Positions 27,009-36,574 of a stretch of 64,000 nt of DNA are shown here, piece after piece. The position numbers and the translations under genes were made by a program. The DNA is taken from positions 1-64,000 of the forward strand of contig NZ_JAQTLS010000013.1 of assembly GCF_028714775.1 (NCBI RefSeq), in the 5' to 3' direction. The stretch's first letter is position 1, and the number at the start of each line of letters is the position of its first letter. This stretch comes from Thiothrix sp. (GTDB lineage: Bacteria > Pseudomonadota > Gammaproteobacteria > Thiotrichales > Thiotrichaceae). Below the pieces are notes generated by a model, which saw only the letters and a program-made list of their open reading frames with translations, searched no databases and had not been told where the DNA came from.

Positions 27009-27812
27009 TCACATGCCACGTTCAAAGCTTGCCAGATGCTCATAAAGTGGCTTCAAGGAAATTTCTGTCCCAATTTGAATGCCATCCGAATAATCAAAGG
27101 GATTATCCAAGTCCTTGATCAACAAAATCATGTAGAACACTAAAAACGTAATAAGCAAGGTGAAAAAGAGCGACATATAGAATGGTGTGATTTTAATGCT
27201 TATCAGCCCACAAGCAATCATAAACCCCATTGTTTCCACAATCGCATAAGCGGAGCCAACAAAATTTGTATTCCTGATGGTATCAATCCTCAAGACCATC
27301 CGCCGCAGGTTGTTTTGCTCGTTCTTCAGCTTGATGATGTAGTTAGCTTGGATACCCTCTTGATCAAACAAAACGAAAAAATCATTCATGTTACTAATTT
27401 TCTTAAGGATTTCCTGCGTTTCTTCTTTTTTATGAAACCAGTCCAGCAACACTGACGAAAATGACTGTTGGTATTCCATAAATTGGCTTGCCGCAGCCAA
27501 TGGCTTGATTTTACAGATGGTATAAGTATCATCAAGCAGTGTTTTCATGGATGCCGACAACTCGCTGGGTATCTTTTCACTTTCCTTATAGTCCGACAAA
27601 ACCCCTGCGATAAGGAAACCTATCAGGAAAATCGTGCCCGCAACCAAACTGGTGAATAGCGCATTCAAGTCCATCACTTCCAGCTCAAACTGATGGGCAA
27701 GGAATTTTGCTATCGTGACCAAAATAATAATAGGCATTACTTTGAAAGTGATTAACCATTTTTTCAGAAACCTTTTTATGGGCTTTTTCGCCATCATCTG
27801 CTCTGCCACCAT
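27009..27812 (-). CDS. Four-helix membrane protein, DUF4239/bestrophin-like
   Basis: The 267-residue protein has two hydrophobic segments near residues 23-40 and 52-71, a helical cytoplasmic middle, and two more near 190-235, followed by the DLDNPFDY motif typical of bestrophin-like DUF4239 proteins. That assignment is tentative. Start choice between ATGs at 27812 and 27797/27794 is unclear since no strong ribosome site stands out. It stands alone between fccAB copy 2 and a two-component system. Confidence 0.6.
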   Translation of the reverse strand: MVAEQMMAKKPIKRFLKKWLITFKVMPIIILVTIAKFLAHQFELEVMDLNALFTSLVAGTIFLIGFLIAGVLSDYKESEKIPSELSASMKTLLDDTYTICKIKPLAAASQFMEYQQSFSSVLLDWFHKKEETQEILKKISNMNDFFVLFDQEGIQANYIIKLKNEQNNLRRMVLRIDTIRNTNFVGSAYAIVETMGFMIACGLISIKITPFYMSLFFTLLITFLVFYMILLIKDLDNPFDYSDGIQIGTEISLKPLYEHLASFERGM

Positions 27813-27937
27813 GCTCCAGCATACCTCGCATTTTCACCAAACAATTACGCCATCACCAATATCATTTTCGATTAACTCATCAACAACAACGTTCCGTAGC
27901 GACCTATTGTAGCCAAAAAACCATTAATTGCTGGAAA

Positions 27938-29257
27938 TCAGCGCAATAGAAATGTAACCGTAACACCCAAGCCCTGCCCGTCGCTGCCCGCCCCGACCTG
28001 CACAGTAGCCTGATGAATCTCGGCAATGCGTTGCACGATGGAAAGCCCCAAACCGCTGCCACTGGCGGACGTACCCAAGGGGCGGTAAAAGCGTTGGGTA
28101 ATTTTCGCCAATTCTTCAGCAGGCAAACCAGCACCGTTGTCACTGATACGGATGCAAGGTTTTCCCTGTATGCGGGTAATGTCGACCTGCACCAGCGTCC
28201 CCGCCGGGGTGTAACGCACCGCATTATCCAGCAGGTTACGCAGCATCACCTGCAACAAGGCGGGCAAACCTTGTACCGTAATTTCCTCACCATCCAGCAA
28301 TTCCAAGCGGATACCAGCTTCCAGTGCCTGCGGGACAATCTCGGCGATAACACCAGCCGCCAACGTGCGTAAGGGGCACGGTTGTAAGTTGGCGGTATCG
28401 GCACTTTCCAGCCGTGCCAGCGTCAGCAATTGCCCGATCAGGTGGGTAGCGCGGTTGCAGCCTTGGATGGCATTGTCCAGCGCGTGATTGCGCCCCGCCG
28501 CATCGCTTGCACCTTGCGCCACTTGGACTTGCGCTTTGATCCCCGCAATCGGGGTGCGTAACTCATGGGCAGCATCGGCGGTGAAACGGCGTTCGTTTTC
28601 GATCAGCTTGCCAGTGCGGGCGAACAGGTGGTTGAGGCGTTCAATCAGAGGCATGACTTCACGCGGGGCAGTAACGTTCAGCGGGGCAAGGTTATCCGGT
28701 TGGCGGCTGGCGACCGCTTGTGTCAGGCTGACCAGTGGGCGCAGGCTGGCAGCAACTACCCACCACAACAATACCGCCAGTAACGGCAAGGCCAGCAGGA
28801 GCGGCAGCAATAGGTTACTGGTAATTTCACGCGCCAATTCCCCGCGCATATCGGTTAACTCTGCGACATGGATCAGTAATTCACCGGAACGATCCCACGT
28901 GCTGAATACCCGCCACTGCTGCCCCTCAATCACCGTATCGCTAAACCCCTGCTCTTTTCCACCCAGAGGCACAGAAGGGGCATTGGCAGAATGCAGCTTG
29001 AGCTCATCCCCACCTTCCCAGATTTGGAAGGCTACCCGCCGCGAATATTTATGTAACAACGGCGCGTGTTCGCCCTCGTCGTCATCCAGTTCGTGTGCCG
29101 ACTGCGCCACCAGCAAAGTAGATGCCTGCGCCAAATGCGCATCCAGCACTTCGTTGAGTTCGTGTTGGGCATCGTAATAAGTGAAAGCCGCCGCGCCGCC
29201 CCATACCAAAACGACTACTCCCAAGACCAACAGCAGCAAGCGTTGTTTGAGTGACAT
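27938..29257 (-). CDS. Sensor histidine kinase (QseC/TctE-like)
   Basis: The 439-residue kinase has membrane helices near residues 5-25 and 155-175 flanking a periplasmic sensor domain, then a HAMP-like region, H-box DAAHELRTPIAG, N-box NLLDNAVRYTP, and ATP lid motifs DNGAGLP and GSGLGLSIV. It partners the response regulator whose gene ends one base before its start. Just upstream lie genes for a ZIP-type transporter and the SHP/DHC/cytochrome b set, all on the same strand. The signal is unknown; metal ions or redox state are plausible from context. Confidence 0.9.
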   Translation of the reverse strand: MSLKQRLLLLVLGVVVLVWGGAAAFTYYDAQHELNEVLDAHLAQASTLLVAQSAHELDDDEGEHAPLLHKYSRRVAFQIWEGGDELKLHSANAPSVPLGGKEQGFSDTVIEGQQWRVFSTWDRSGELLIHVAELTDMRGELAREITSNLLLPLLLALPLLAVLLWWVVAASLRPLVSLTQAVASRQPDNLAPLNVTAPREVMPLIERLNHLFARTGKLIENERRFTADAAHELRTPIAGIKAQVQVAQGASDAAGRNHALDNAIQGCNRATHLIGQLLTLARLESADTANLQPCPLRTLAAGVIAEIVPQALEAGIRLELLDGEEITVQGLPALLQVMLRNLLDNAVRYTPAGTLVQVDITRIQGKPCIRISDNGAGLPAEELAKITQRFYRPLGTSASGSGLGLSIVQRIAEIHQATVQVGAGSDGQGLGVTVTFLLR

Positions 29258-29258
29258 C

Positions 29259-29927
29259 TCAGACCACCTTGTCGCGGGGGATCAGGTAACCCACGCCACG
29301 GATGGTTTCAATCAGGCTGGGGTAAAGTTTGCGCCGCAGGTGGTGGATGTGGACTTCCACGGTGTTGCTTTCGACTTCCTGCCCCCACGCATAGAGCTTG
29401 TCTTCCAATTGGGCGCGGGAAAGTACCCTGCCAACATTTAGCATCAATGCCTGCAACACGGTGAATTCACGGCTGGAAAGGTCAACGGGTGCGCCTTGGT
29501 AGTTGACGCAATGCCCAGCGGGGTCAAGTTCCACCGCGCCCACTTGCAATACCGGGGCAGCAAAACCACTGGCACGGCGGATCAATGCCCGCAAACGCGC
29601 AGACAATTCGCCCATATCAAACGGCTTGACCAGATAATCATCCGCCCCGGTATCCAAGCCCTGAATGCGGTCTTCCACAGTATCGCGGGCGGTGAGGATG
29701 AGTACGGGTAAGGTGGATTGACGTTGGCGCAAGCGCTGCAACACTTCCAAACCGGACAAACGCGGCAAGCCCAAATCCAGCACCACGGCGGCGTAAGGTT
29801 CCGCGAGCAGTGCATGATCGGCTTGCACACCGTCACGCACCCAATCCACCGCATGACCGGACTGTTTCAAACCCGCTTGGATCGCATCGCCCAGCAGGGC
29901 ATCGTCTTCCACCACCAATATGCGCAT
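29259..29927 (-). CDS. OmpR-family response regulator (QseB/TctD-like)
   Basis: The 222-residue regulator has a receiver domain with acidic pair EDD near residue 7, phospho-acceptor Asp51 in VVLDLGLPRLSG and KPFDMGEL, then a winged helix ending in VEVHIHHLRRKLYPSLIETIRGVGY. It should bind DNA as a dimer when phosphorylated by the adjacent kinase. Only 7 bp separate it from the upstream ZIP-type transporter gene, so the two are probably in one operon. Confidence 0.92.
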   Translation of the reverse strand: MRILVVEDDALLGDAIQAGLKQSGHAVDWVRDGVQADHALLAEPYAAVVLDLGLPRLSGLEVLQRLRQRQSTLPVLILTARDTVEDRIQGLDTGADDYLVKPFDMGELSARLRALIRRASGFAAPVLQVGAVELDPAGHCVNYQGAPVDLSSREFTVLQALMLNVGRVLSRAQLEDKLYAWGQEVESNTVEVHIHHLRRKLYPSLIETIRGVGYLIPRDKVV

Positions 29928-29934
29928 AACGCCC

Positions 29935-30648
29935 CTAGCTTCCTAGCAATTGGATGCTCCAGAACACCAAAAACCCACCGAACAATACCAGTGTGGCAAC
30001 CGGCTTTTCTTCCACTTCATGCGCTTCGATCAGCAACTCTTCCGTCACCAAATACAGTAAAGCCGCCGCACTGAATGCCAACGCTCCTGCAATCACGGTA
30101 TTGGATGCACCCGACAACAAGAGGTTGCCCAACACCGCGCACACCAGCACGGTAACACCCAATGCACCGGAAATTGCCACGATGCGCCAGCCCTTGGTGC
30201 TTTCCGAAGTTAATGCTAGCCCCAAGAACAGCAGTTCCACCGACAAGCCCAACGCCAAAATCATGCCGGTTTCACCACCAGCGGCGAAGCCTGCACCGAT
30301 GATAAAACCATCCACCGCGATGTCGATGAAGGTGGCAATCAGCAAGCCCCAATCCAAGCCGCCCACACTGACAGGCTGACTTTCTTCCAAATGCATTGTC
30401 CACAGCTTCATGCCGTACATGAACAGGCTACCCAAGGCAAACGCACCGATCAGGACTGGGCCGTAGGCATGTTCACGCCCGATTTCCGGCAACAATTCCA
30501 CTGCCAGCGCCGCCAACACCACGCCCGCCGCAAAATGCTGGATCAGGCTGCGGGTCTGGTGACTGGGATGCCAGAACATTGCCAAAACGCCGCCGCCCAG
30601 CGCCACCAACGCCGGGATCAGCATGATCGAAAATTCCGTCAGGCTCAT
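29935..30648 (-). CDS. ZIP-family metal transporter-like membrane protein
   Basis: The 237-residue protein has about seven hydrophobic segments, with FAAGVVLAALAVELLPE and DIAVDGFIIGAGFA resembling the metal-binding helices of ZIP transporters; a Glu/His pair recurs near the C-terminus (EELLIEAHEVEE). ZIP proteins move divalent metals such as Zn or Fe into the cytoplasm. The ATG at 30648 follows AGGAAT and overlaps the stop of the cytochrome b gene (ATGA). Position between cytochrome and regulator genes suggests metal supply or sensing. Confidence 0.75.
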   Translation of the reverse strand: MSLTEFSIMLIPALVALGGGVLAMFWHPSHQTRSLIQHFAAGVVLAALAVELLPEIGREHAYGPVLIGAFALGSLFMYGMKLWTMHLEESQPVSVGGLDWGLLIATFIDIAVDGFIIGAGFAAGGETGMILALGLSVELLFLGLALTSESTKGWRIVAISGALGVTVLVCAVLGNLLLSGASNTVIAGALAFSAAALLYLVTEELLIEAHEVEEKPVATLVLFGGFLVFWSIQLLGS

Positions 30649-31262
30649 AGAATTCCTAAGTAAATGATCAAGAAGGCAACGCTCAGCAATGCCATCACGA
30701 CACCCAACCAAGCGTAAGCACGCGGGATACTAACCGCATTTGCCGCCTGCTTATATCCGGTAAACATCGCACGCACCAGATTCTCCTTGTGCAACACGCT
30801 GCTGACCAGCACCCCGGCGACGTGCACGACCACCACCGCCAACATCAGGTTAGCTGAAATTTCGTGCAATTCCTCAAACAAGTCTTCGTCGCCGAGTTCC
30901 CAGTATAGCAATACCCCGCTCGTACCAAGCAGCAAACCCAGCGCCAGCAGCAGGAAAATTGCCACCCCACCCGCCGGGTTATGCCCGACATGATGTTCCG
31001 GTTGCGGGCTGAACAAGGAGCGCACGTAGCCCACCACCGCCGATGGTTTATACAGGAATGAACCGAAACGGGCGTAAGCCGTACCCGCAAAGCCCCACAC
31101 CAAGCGGAAGCCAATCATCCCCAGCATCAGGTAGCCAAGCGCTACGTGGATGTCGCGGTAACGCTCAGATTCCGCCGTCAGGTACGCGCCCGCAAACGAC
31201 AGCGCTAGCGTCCAGTGGAACACCCGCGTGGGAACATCCCACACCAATACACGTTGCAACAT
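30645..31262 (-). CDS. Cytochrome b561-type membrane subunit of the SHP/DHC system
   Basis: The 205-residue protein has four membrane helices with His residues suited to two b haems (VFHWTLALSF, HVALGYLM, HEISANLMLAVVVVHVAG). It should pass quinol electrons to the periplasmic diheme cytochrome encoded directly upstream (12-bp gap). In Rhodobacter the order shp-dhc-cytochrome b is established, and the same order is present here. A paralogue with a long insert lies at 39807-40676. Confidence 0.88.
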   Translation of the reverse strand: MLQRVLVWDVPTRVFHWTLALSFAGAYLTAESERYRDIHVALGYLMLGMIGFRLVWGFAGTAYARFGSFLYKPSAVVGYVRSLFSPQPEHHVGHNPAGGVAIFLLLALGLLLGTSGVLLYWELGDEDLFEELHEISANLMLAVVVVHVAGVLVSSVLHKENLVRAMFTGYKQAANAVSIPRAYAWLGVVMALLSVAFLIIYLGIL

Positions 31263-31274
31263 GGCTATACCTCC

Positions 31275-31814
31275 TTACTTTGGAATGCGAACGCTGTCTT
31301 CGTCAAAATTACCTTTGTCCGCACCTGTGTGGCACGCCATGCAATTGGAGGCACTTTTAACCGACTCCCGTTTCCAGGTAGCGGCGGATATTTCATCGTG
31401 TTCACCCTTGAACCAGCCCGTTTCAGTGATGCGTAACACAGGCTTTGCGCCGCTATCCGCTTTACGTGCCGGAGCAGCATTCTGCTCAAGGAATGGCAGG
31501 ATTTCCGCAACCGTTTTTTCATCCAAACTGGCATCGGTATCGAAATGCTTGTCCAATGTACCCATCATTTCCTTCCACGAAGCCGCAGGTAACAAACCGG
31601 GCGGGTATGCCATGTGGCAAGCACTGCATTCGGCCTGAAACGTCGTATTGGTAGCCGTCATGAGCATACGGCCTTCGCCCTGTTCATTGCGCTCGCCGCG
31701 TTCACCACGTTCGTGTTCGTCATCATCACCGAATGCCTGCATAGCACCGAAACCGGACAGCAGCAACACCGCCAAACCAAACGCAACGGTGGATTTTTTT
31801 GCCTTAAACAACAT
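31275..31814 (-). CDS. dhc: Diheme cytochrome c (DHC)
   Basis: The 179-residue periplasmic protein has a signal peptide, a short charged repeat (ERGERGERNEQGE), and two haem motifs, CSACH and CMACH. FQAECSACHMAYPPGLLPA matches the DHC family. It is the expected electron donor to SHP. I start at the ATG at 31814, seven bases after AGGA; an ATG two codons earlier abuts that site. It follows the SHP gene with only about 10 bp between. Confidence 0.88.
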   Translation of the reverse strand: MLFKAKKSTVAFGLAVLLLSGFGAMQAFGDDDEHERGERGERNEQGEGRMLMTATNTTFQAECSACHMAYPPGLLPAASWKEMMGTLDKHFDTDASLDEKTVAEILPFLEQNAAPARKADSGAKPVLRITETGWFKGEHDEISAATWKRESVKSASNCMACHTGADKGNFDEDSVRIPK

Positions 31815-31824
31815 GCTCATTTCC

Positions 31825-32241
31825 TCACTTAACTGCCATCAGGTAGGTCAATACATCGCCTTTTTCCAGCGAAGTGCAGGTGCGGTCAAGCACATCACCG
31901 CAGTTACGCTTGAACCACTTTTCCACCTTTTTCGGGTCGGTGAAACGCTCGGCATTGGCAGAAGTCGCCATCGGGTCAATCGGCTTGTCAGTTTTGGCGT
32001 GTTTGCCCGCATTCGCAGGGTTCTCTGTATGGCAAGAAGCACAACTCCAGTCATTACCATGCGTATTTTTGAAAAACAGCTCGCCGCGTGCTGCATCAAA
32101 GGTTTGGAAAGCGGGGTCTTCGGTCTTTGCTTGCGTGGCAAAACCGTCGAGGATTTCCTGCGGGGTTTCAGCAAAAGCGGAAACGCTGGCAAAGACGGCG
32201 CTGAGGGCTAATGCCAGCACTAAACGTTGGGTGGTTAACAT
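31825..32241 (-). CDS. shp: SHP-like monohaem cytochrome c (DUF1924)
   Basis: The 138-residue protein has a signal peptide and one haem motif, CASCH, then KVEKWFKRNCGDVLDRTCT, whose two cysteines match the extra disulfide of SHP (sphaeroides haem protein). SHP binds O2 and small ligands at a transiently free iron site; its physiological role is unsettled. It heads the run SHP-DHC-cytochrome b-ZIP transporter-two-component system on the minus strand. Confidence 0.87.
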   Translation of the reverse strand: MLTTQRLVLALALSAVFASVSAFAETPQEILDGFATQAKTEDPAFQTFDAARGELFFKNTHGNDWSCASCHTENPANAGKHAKTDKPIDPMATSANAERFTDPKKVEKWFKRNCGDVLDRTCTSLEKGDVLTYLMAVK

Positions 32242-32392
32242 GGATAATCTCCTTAGTATGTTGTGACAGGTGCAGCTTGCGCTACCAACCTTAAAAGCTG
32301 CTTAAGCAAGCACACTTTCTCACCTACCACATTGGGCATGGCTAAGCAGGCGGAAATTGCCTAGAATCGCAGGTCGGTTAATCACGTAAAGA

Positions 32393-32968
32393 ATGCAGAC
32401 TATGCCCCGCGCTAAAGAAACGTACCTCATCGTCATCCTGATCATTGTCGCCCTGTTGAACGTCTATGACTTCTACTACGACATGCAGGAAGAAGACCAC
32501 AACAAGCTGCATCTGGCACTGGAAGCACTGATCATTGTGGTTTCAATGGCGGGGGTCAGCTTCCTGATCCGCGAAATCCGGCAGCGCATCCGTGAAATTG
32601 ACCTGTTGGGCGTGCAACTGAAAATTACCCGTGCCGACCTTTCCACCACCCGCGATACCCTCGACCAAACCCTTGGCACGCTCGACAAAACCCGCGCCAA
32701 CCTTTCTGAATTGGATGAAAAATTACGCCACGCCAGCCAGAAATACGGCGAAGTGATTCAAGAGCAATTGAGCGCGTGGGATTTCACCGCCAGCGAAAAA
32801 GACGTGGCCTTGCTGTTACTGAAAGGCTTGAGCTTTGAAGAAATCGCCGGAGTACGTGACACCAAAGAAAAGACCGTGCGCCAGCAAGCCACCGCCATCT
32901 ACCGCAAGTCCGGCTTGAATGGGCGGCATGAGCTTGCCGCGTGGTTCTTTGAAGATTTTCTGACCTAA
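32393..32968 (+). CDS. Membrane-anchored LuxR-type HTH protein
   Basis: The 191-residue protein has two hydrophobic helices (about residues 10-28 and 43-60), a coiled coil with heptad-like DLSTTRDTLDQTLGTLDKTRA, and a C-terminal LuxR/GerE helix-turn-helix (LLLLKGLSFEEIAGVRDTKEKTVRQQATAIYRKSG). It should regulate transcription from the inner membrane. It is divergent from the SHP operon 150 bp away and may control it; that is inference. No receiver or ligand domain is present. Confidence 0.85.
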   Translation: MQTMPRAKETYLIVILIIVALLNVYDFYYDMQEEDHNKLHLALEALIIVVSMAGVSFLIREIRQRIREIDLLGVQLKITRADLSTTRDTLDQTLGTLDKTRANLSELDEKLRHASQKYGEVIQEQLSAWDFTASEKDVALLLLKGLSFEEIAGVRDTKEKTVRQQATAIYRKSGLNGRHELAAWFFEDFLT

Positions 32969-32979
32969 CGCAAACGCGC

Positions 32980-34026
32980 TTACGCCAGCCCGCTAAATTC
33001 GCGCCGTACCGGGTAATGTTTGCGTAGCTGGTCAAAGTAAATGCGAGTTTCCAGCGCTTTATCCGCCAACAGCACTTTCAGCCGTGCATCATCGGCACAG
33101 ATGTCGTAAGCATTGAGGACATCCCGGCGCTTATCCTGCGAGTTGGACAAGGGGGTTGGCGGGTCAAGCGGGGAATGCCACGTTGCTTGCGTGTGCAAGA
33201 ATTGGCAACACGCCTGATACACCATCTCGGTTCCCCGGATTTTTCCATCCAAACTGTAACCGGCAATGTGCGGCGTCCCAAGTAAAGTATGCTGGAGCAT
33301 TTCCCGATTGATGTCCGGTTCGTTTTCCCACGTATCCAACACCACATCCAAATCAGCATGGGCTTGCAAGCGTGCCAGCAACGCGCTTTCCTCCACAACC
33401 CCGCCACGGGCCGTGTTGAGCAACAGCGTTCCGGGGCGCAAGCGGGCAAGTTGCCGCGCATCCAGCAAGCGGTAGGTATGGTGCTCACCAGTGCGGGTAA
33501 ACGGTACGTGCAAGGTGACAATATCACACGCGAGTGCGGCCTCCAGCGGGAATAAGCCCGTGCCGCCCTGCGCCTGCAACGGCGGGTCATTAACAACACA
33601 CTGCATCCCCATGCTTTCACACAAACGCCTAACCCGAGAGCCGACATTGCCGTGTCCGATGATGCCGATGCTGCATTCCTGCAAGGGTTTGTTGCGCAAC
33701 AATGACCAATAGCAAAGCGCGGTAAGCACATATTCGGCAGCCGACACCGCATTGCAACCCGGCGCACGCGCAAAGCCAATGCCCTGTTCGCGCAGGTAAT
33801 CAAGGTCAACGTGGTCGAAACCGATAGTCGCGGAAGCGACGAAACGCACTGGCGTACCAGCCAACAATTGCGAGTTCACTTTGGTGACAGAACGCACCAC
33901 CAGAATGTCGGTATCCTGCAAATCCGCATTGCTCATACCGCGCCCCGCCAGCAATTGGGTTTGCCCCAAGGTGCTGAACGCCTGTGCTGCGTAGGGGATG
34001 TTTTCATCAAGCGTAATCATCGGCAT
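32980..34026 (-). CDS. pdxB: 4-phosphoerythronate dehydrogenase PdxB
   Basis: PdxB oxidises 4-phospho-D-erythronate with NAD in pyridoxal 5'-phosphate synthesis. The 348-residue protein shows the D-2-hydroxyacid dehydrogenase fold: GIIGHGNVGSRV nucleotide motif, Arg in NTARGGVVEE, Glu in the WENEPDI region, His in TPHIAGYSLDGK, and a PdxB-type C-terminal dimerisation extension. I chose the ATG at 34026, after GGGAA; a second ATG lies two codons on. Confidence 0.93.
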   Translation of the reverse strand: MPMITLDENIPYAAQAFSTLGQTQLLAGRGMSNADLQDTDILVVRSVTKVNSQLLAGTPVRFVASATIGFDHVDLDYLREQGIGFARAPGCNAVSAAEYVLTALCYWSLLRNKPLQECSIGIIGHGNVGSRVRRLCESMGMQCVVNDPPLQAQGGTGLFPLEAALACDIVTLHVPFTRTGEHHTYRLLDARQLARLRPGTLLLNTARGGVVEESALLARLQAHADLDVVLDTWENEPDINREMLQHTLLGTPHIAGYSLDGKIRGTEMVYQACCQFLHTQATWHSPLDPPTPLSNSQDKRRDVLNAYDICADDARLKVLLADKALETRIYFDQLRKHYPVRREFSGLA

Positions 34027-34100
34027 GGTTTGCGTTCCCAACAAGGTTTATGGGGGAAGTGTAGCCTGTTTCGGGTAGGAATGGACGGAACCATAAGCCG

Positions 34101-35117
34101 CTAGCGTGGCAGCGAAACCACCACTCTGACCCCGCCCAATGCTTCCGAACGCCCGAATTCCAACGTACCACCGTAGAGCTTGGCGATGTCCTTGCAGATC
34201 GAAAGCCCCAAACCGTGGCCTTCCACCGACTCATCCAAACGGATGCCGCGCCGCGCCATTTGCTGCAATTCGGTTTCTTTCCTGCCGCGTCCGTCGTCTT
34301 CCACGCGGATATGGATGTGGCTGGCATCGGCGTAAATGTGACAAAACACCTGTTCCGTTGCCCACTTGCAGGCATTGTCCAGCAGGTTGCCGAGCAGTTC
34401 CAGCATGTCTTCGCGGTCGCCGAAACGGGTAATCTCCGGGAGGATATTGAGGGTGATGCAACGCGGGGATTTGTGGTGGATGCGTGCCAACACGTCCACC
34501 AGCACCGGGAGTTCTTGGCGCGGGTCGAAACGCTGGGTGGTGTTGCCTTGCCCTGCCATGCGGGCGCGTTTCAGTTCGCGTTCGGTAAGCTGGCGGATGC
34601 GTTCGGCTTGTAATTGCGCTTGCCGATTGCCGTCACTGTCGGGCGTTTGATCAAGGTGTTGCACCAGCAAATTCAGCGGCCCTTTAAGCGCGTGGGCAAG
34701 GTTGCCAAGGGCATTGCGTGAACGTTCCAGCCGTTCCTGCATCAACCCCAACAGGTGGTTCAATTCCTTGATGATGGGGTAAATCTCGGTGGGGACAGTT
34801 TCATCCAGCTTGTGGATAGTACCCGCTTCAAGCTGCTGGAGTTCATTGCGGATGCGGTCAAGGCGGCGGAAAGTACGGCGGATTACCATGCCTTGTATGC
34901 CCAAAATCAGTACAATCCCACCCGTTGCCAAAATCGGGAACAGCCACTTGAAACGCTGCGGGCGTTCAGAAACATCAGGGAGCAAGAGGGAGGATGGGGA
35001 GCAGGCATGAGCTGGCACGGGTCGCGGCAATTGGCTACCAATCAACCAAATCAAAGCCATGACCGCAATCAAAGTAACCGCAAGGTTGACCTGCAACTGG
35101 CGTTCGAGGGATTTCAT
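34101..35117 (-). CDS. Sensor histidine kinase (PhoQ-like)
   Basis: The 338-residue kinase has an N-terminal membrane helix, a very short periplasmic part, a second helix near residues 58-77, H-box [13 protein letters not shown]-box [17 protein letters not shown] and [11 protein letters not shown]. The small sensor region is much shorter than in PhoQ, so membrane or partner-protein sensing is more likely than ligand binding. The start overlaps the response regulator stop (ATGA). Confidence 0.88.
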   Translation of the reverse strand: MKSLERQLQVNLAVTLIAVMALIWLIGSQLPRPVPAHACSPSSLLLPDVSERPQRFKWLFPILATGGIVLILGIQGMVIRRTFRRLDRIRNELQQLEAGTIHKLDETVPTEIYPIIKELNHLLGLMQERLERSRNALGNLAHALKGPLNLLVQHLDQTPDSDGNRQAQLQAERIRQLTERELKRARMAGQGNTTQRFDPRQELPVLVDVLARIHHKSPRCITLNILPEITRFGDREDMLELLGNLLDNACKWATEQVFCHIYADASHIHIRVEDDGRGRKETELQQMARRGIRLDESVEGHGLGLSICKDIAKLYGGTLEFGRSEALGGVRVVVSLPR

Positions 35118-35803
35118 AGGGGGGGCTCCGGCTTGTCAGGGTCAACGAAGATGTAACCTTGCCCCCGGCGAGTGAGGATGCGCCCTTCCCCCAACTTACG
35201 CCGCAAATGGCGCACGTAGACTTCGATCACATTGCTGTCGCGGTCGGAATCTTGTTCATAAACGTGTTCGGTCAGGCGGGTTTTAGTCAGGATTCTGCCG
35301 GGGTGCAGCATGAAATAGCGTAGCAAGCGGAATTCCGTCCCGGTCAGGTCAAAGCTTGTGCCAGCAGCAGTGCGGACTTGCTGGTGCGCCTCATCCAACA
35401 GTAACCCGCAACATTGTAAGGTCGAATCCTGTCCACTCACTTGGTGGTTACGGCGGATCAGGGCAAGAATCCGTACCAGCAGTTCTTCAACGTGGAACGG
35501 TTTGCCCAAGTAATCGTCAGCCCCAGCCTTAAAACCGTCCACCCGCTCGTGCCACGCATCGCGGGCAGTCAGGATCAATACCGGGACAAGGTTGCCACGT
35601 TGCCGCCAATGGCGCAGGACTTCCAAACCATTGCGTTGCGGCAAACCAAGGTCGAGGATCACCGCATCGTAAGGTTCTTCATCCCCCATAAACTCAGCAT
35701 CCACACCGTTGCTGGCAATGTCCACGGCAAAACCTTCGCGTTTCAGCCGTGCGTGCAGGCTGGTGCTGAGTTCGGTGTCATCTTCTGCCAGTAACAGGCG
35801 CAT
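35114..35803 (-). CDS. OmpR-family response regulator (PhoP-like)
   Basis: The 229-residue protein has receiver acidic residues EDD, phospho-acceptor Asp in [23 protein letters not shown], and a winged helix ending in [27 protein letters not shown] sequence. I start at the ATG at 35803 (AGGA upstream). The EF-hand protein gene ends 28 bp upstream on the same strand, so EF-hand protein, regulator and kinase may be one transcription unit. Confidence 0.9.
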   Translation of the reverse strand: MRLLLAEDDTELSTSLHARLKREGFAVDIASNGVDAEFMGDEEPYDAVILDLGLPQRNGLEVLRHWRQRGNLVPVLILTARDAWHERVDGFKAGADDYLGKPFHVEELLVRILALIRRNHQVSGQDSTLQCCGLLLDEAHQQVRTAAGTSFDLTGTEFRLLRYFMLHPGRILTKTRLTEHVYEQDSDRDSNVIEVYVRHLRRKLGEGRILTRRGQGYIFVDPDKPEPPL

Positions 35804-35831
35804 GGAAAATCCTAGGATGAACGGTTTGCCA

Positions 35832-36542
35832 TTATAGCGGTGCTGACCCATGATGTTTCAGTTGGTGGGCAGCAAACTCTGCTGGGTCAATTTTTCCATC
35901 CTTGCTGGTATCAATGTCGGCAAAAGGTTCAGCATTCGCTGCATTTTTCAGAAGCCGCCCATCTGCCGCCTGTGCTGCCATGCGTTGGGCGCGGCCTGTA
36001 TTCAATTCCACTTCGCTGAGATAGCCGTCTTTGTCCGTGTCGAAATCAGCGAATGCGGGCATATTGCCACCACCACCATTTCCGGCACGGCGGTTGCCCA
36101 TGCCTGCGGTGAATTCTGCGGCGTTGATGCAACCGTCGCCATTGGTGTCAACGCTGGCAAAATCAGGGGGAGACATACCAGCGCCCATACCTGCACCTCT
36201 GCCAGCCCCCATACCGGGGCGGTTCTGCGCTTGGGATTGTTGTCCTGCCGCCAATTCAGCCGGAGTCAGTTTTCCGTCTTTGTCGGTGTCGAAATCGGCA
36301 AAAGCTGGCGCATTAGCTTGACCGCGCATTGGCCTACCAGCCGCAGCCTGTGTTTCTACCCGCTTGGCACGGGTGGCATTGAATTCGGTTTCGCTGATAC
36401 TGCCATTGGCATCGGCATCATAGCTGGCGAAAGGGATCGGGCCTCGCGCCGGAATGTCTTCTGCCCACACAGATGTAACCGCCACCGAGAAAGTGACTGC
36501 CAGCATAGCAACCAACATTTGGGGATTGGATAAGGTATTCAT
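35832..36542 (-). CDS. Exported EF-hand protein with five calcium loops
   Basis: The 236-residue protein has a signal peptide and five EF-hand loops: [52 protein letters not shown] and [13 protein letters not shown], separated by Gly/Met/Arg-rich spacers. It should bind Ca2+ in the periplasm or at the surface. It sits directly upstream of a PhoPQ-like two-component system, which suggests calcium- or metal-linked signalling; that link is inferred from position. Confidence 0.88.
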   Translation of the reverse strand: MNTLSNPQMLVAMLAVTFSVAVTSVWAEDIPARGPIPFASYDADANGSISETEFNATRAKRVETQAAAGRPMRGQANAPAFADFDTDKDGKLTPAELAAGQQSQAQNRPGMGAGRGAGMGAGMSPPDFASVDTNGDGCINAAEFTAGMGNRRAGNGGGGNMPAFADFDTDKDGYLSEVELNTGRAQRMAAQAADGRLLKNAANAEPFADIDTSKDGKIDPAEFAAHQLKHHGSAPL

Positions 36543-36574
36543 ATCTATACGCTCCTTGTTTAAAGAAAAGCAAA

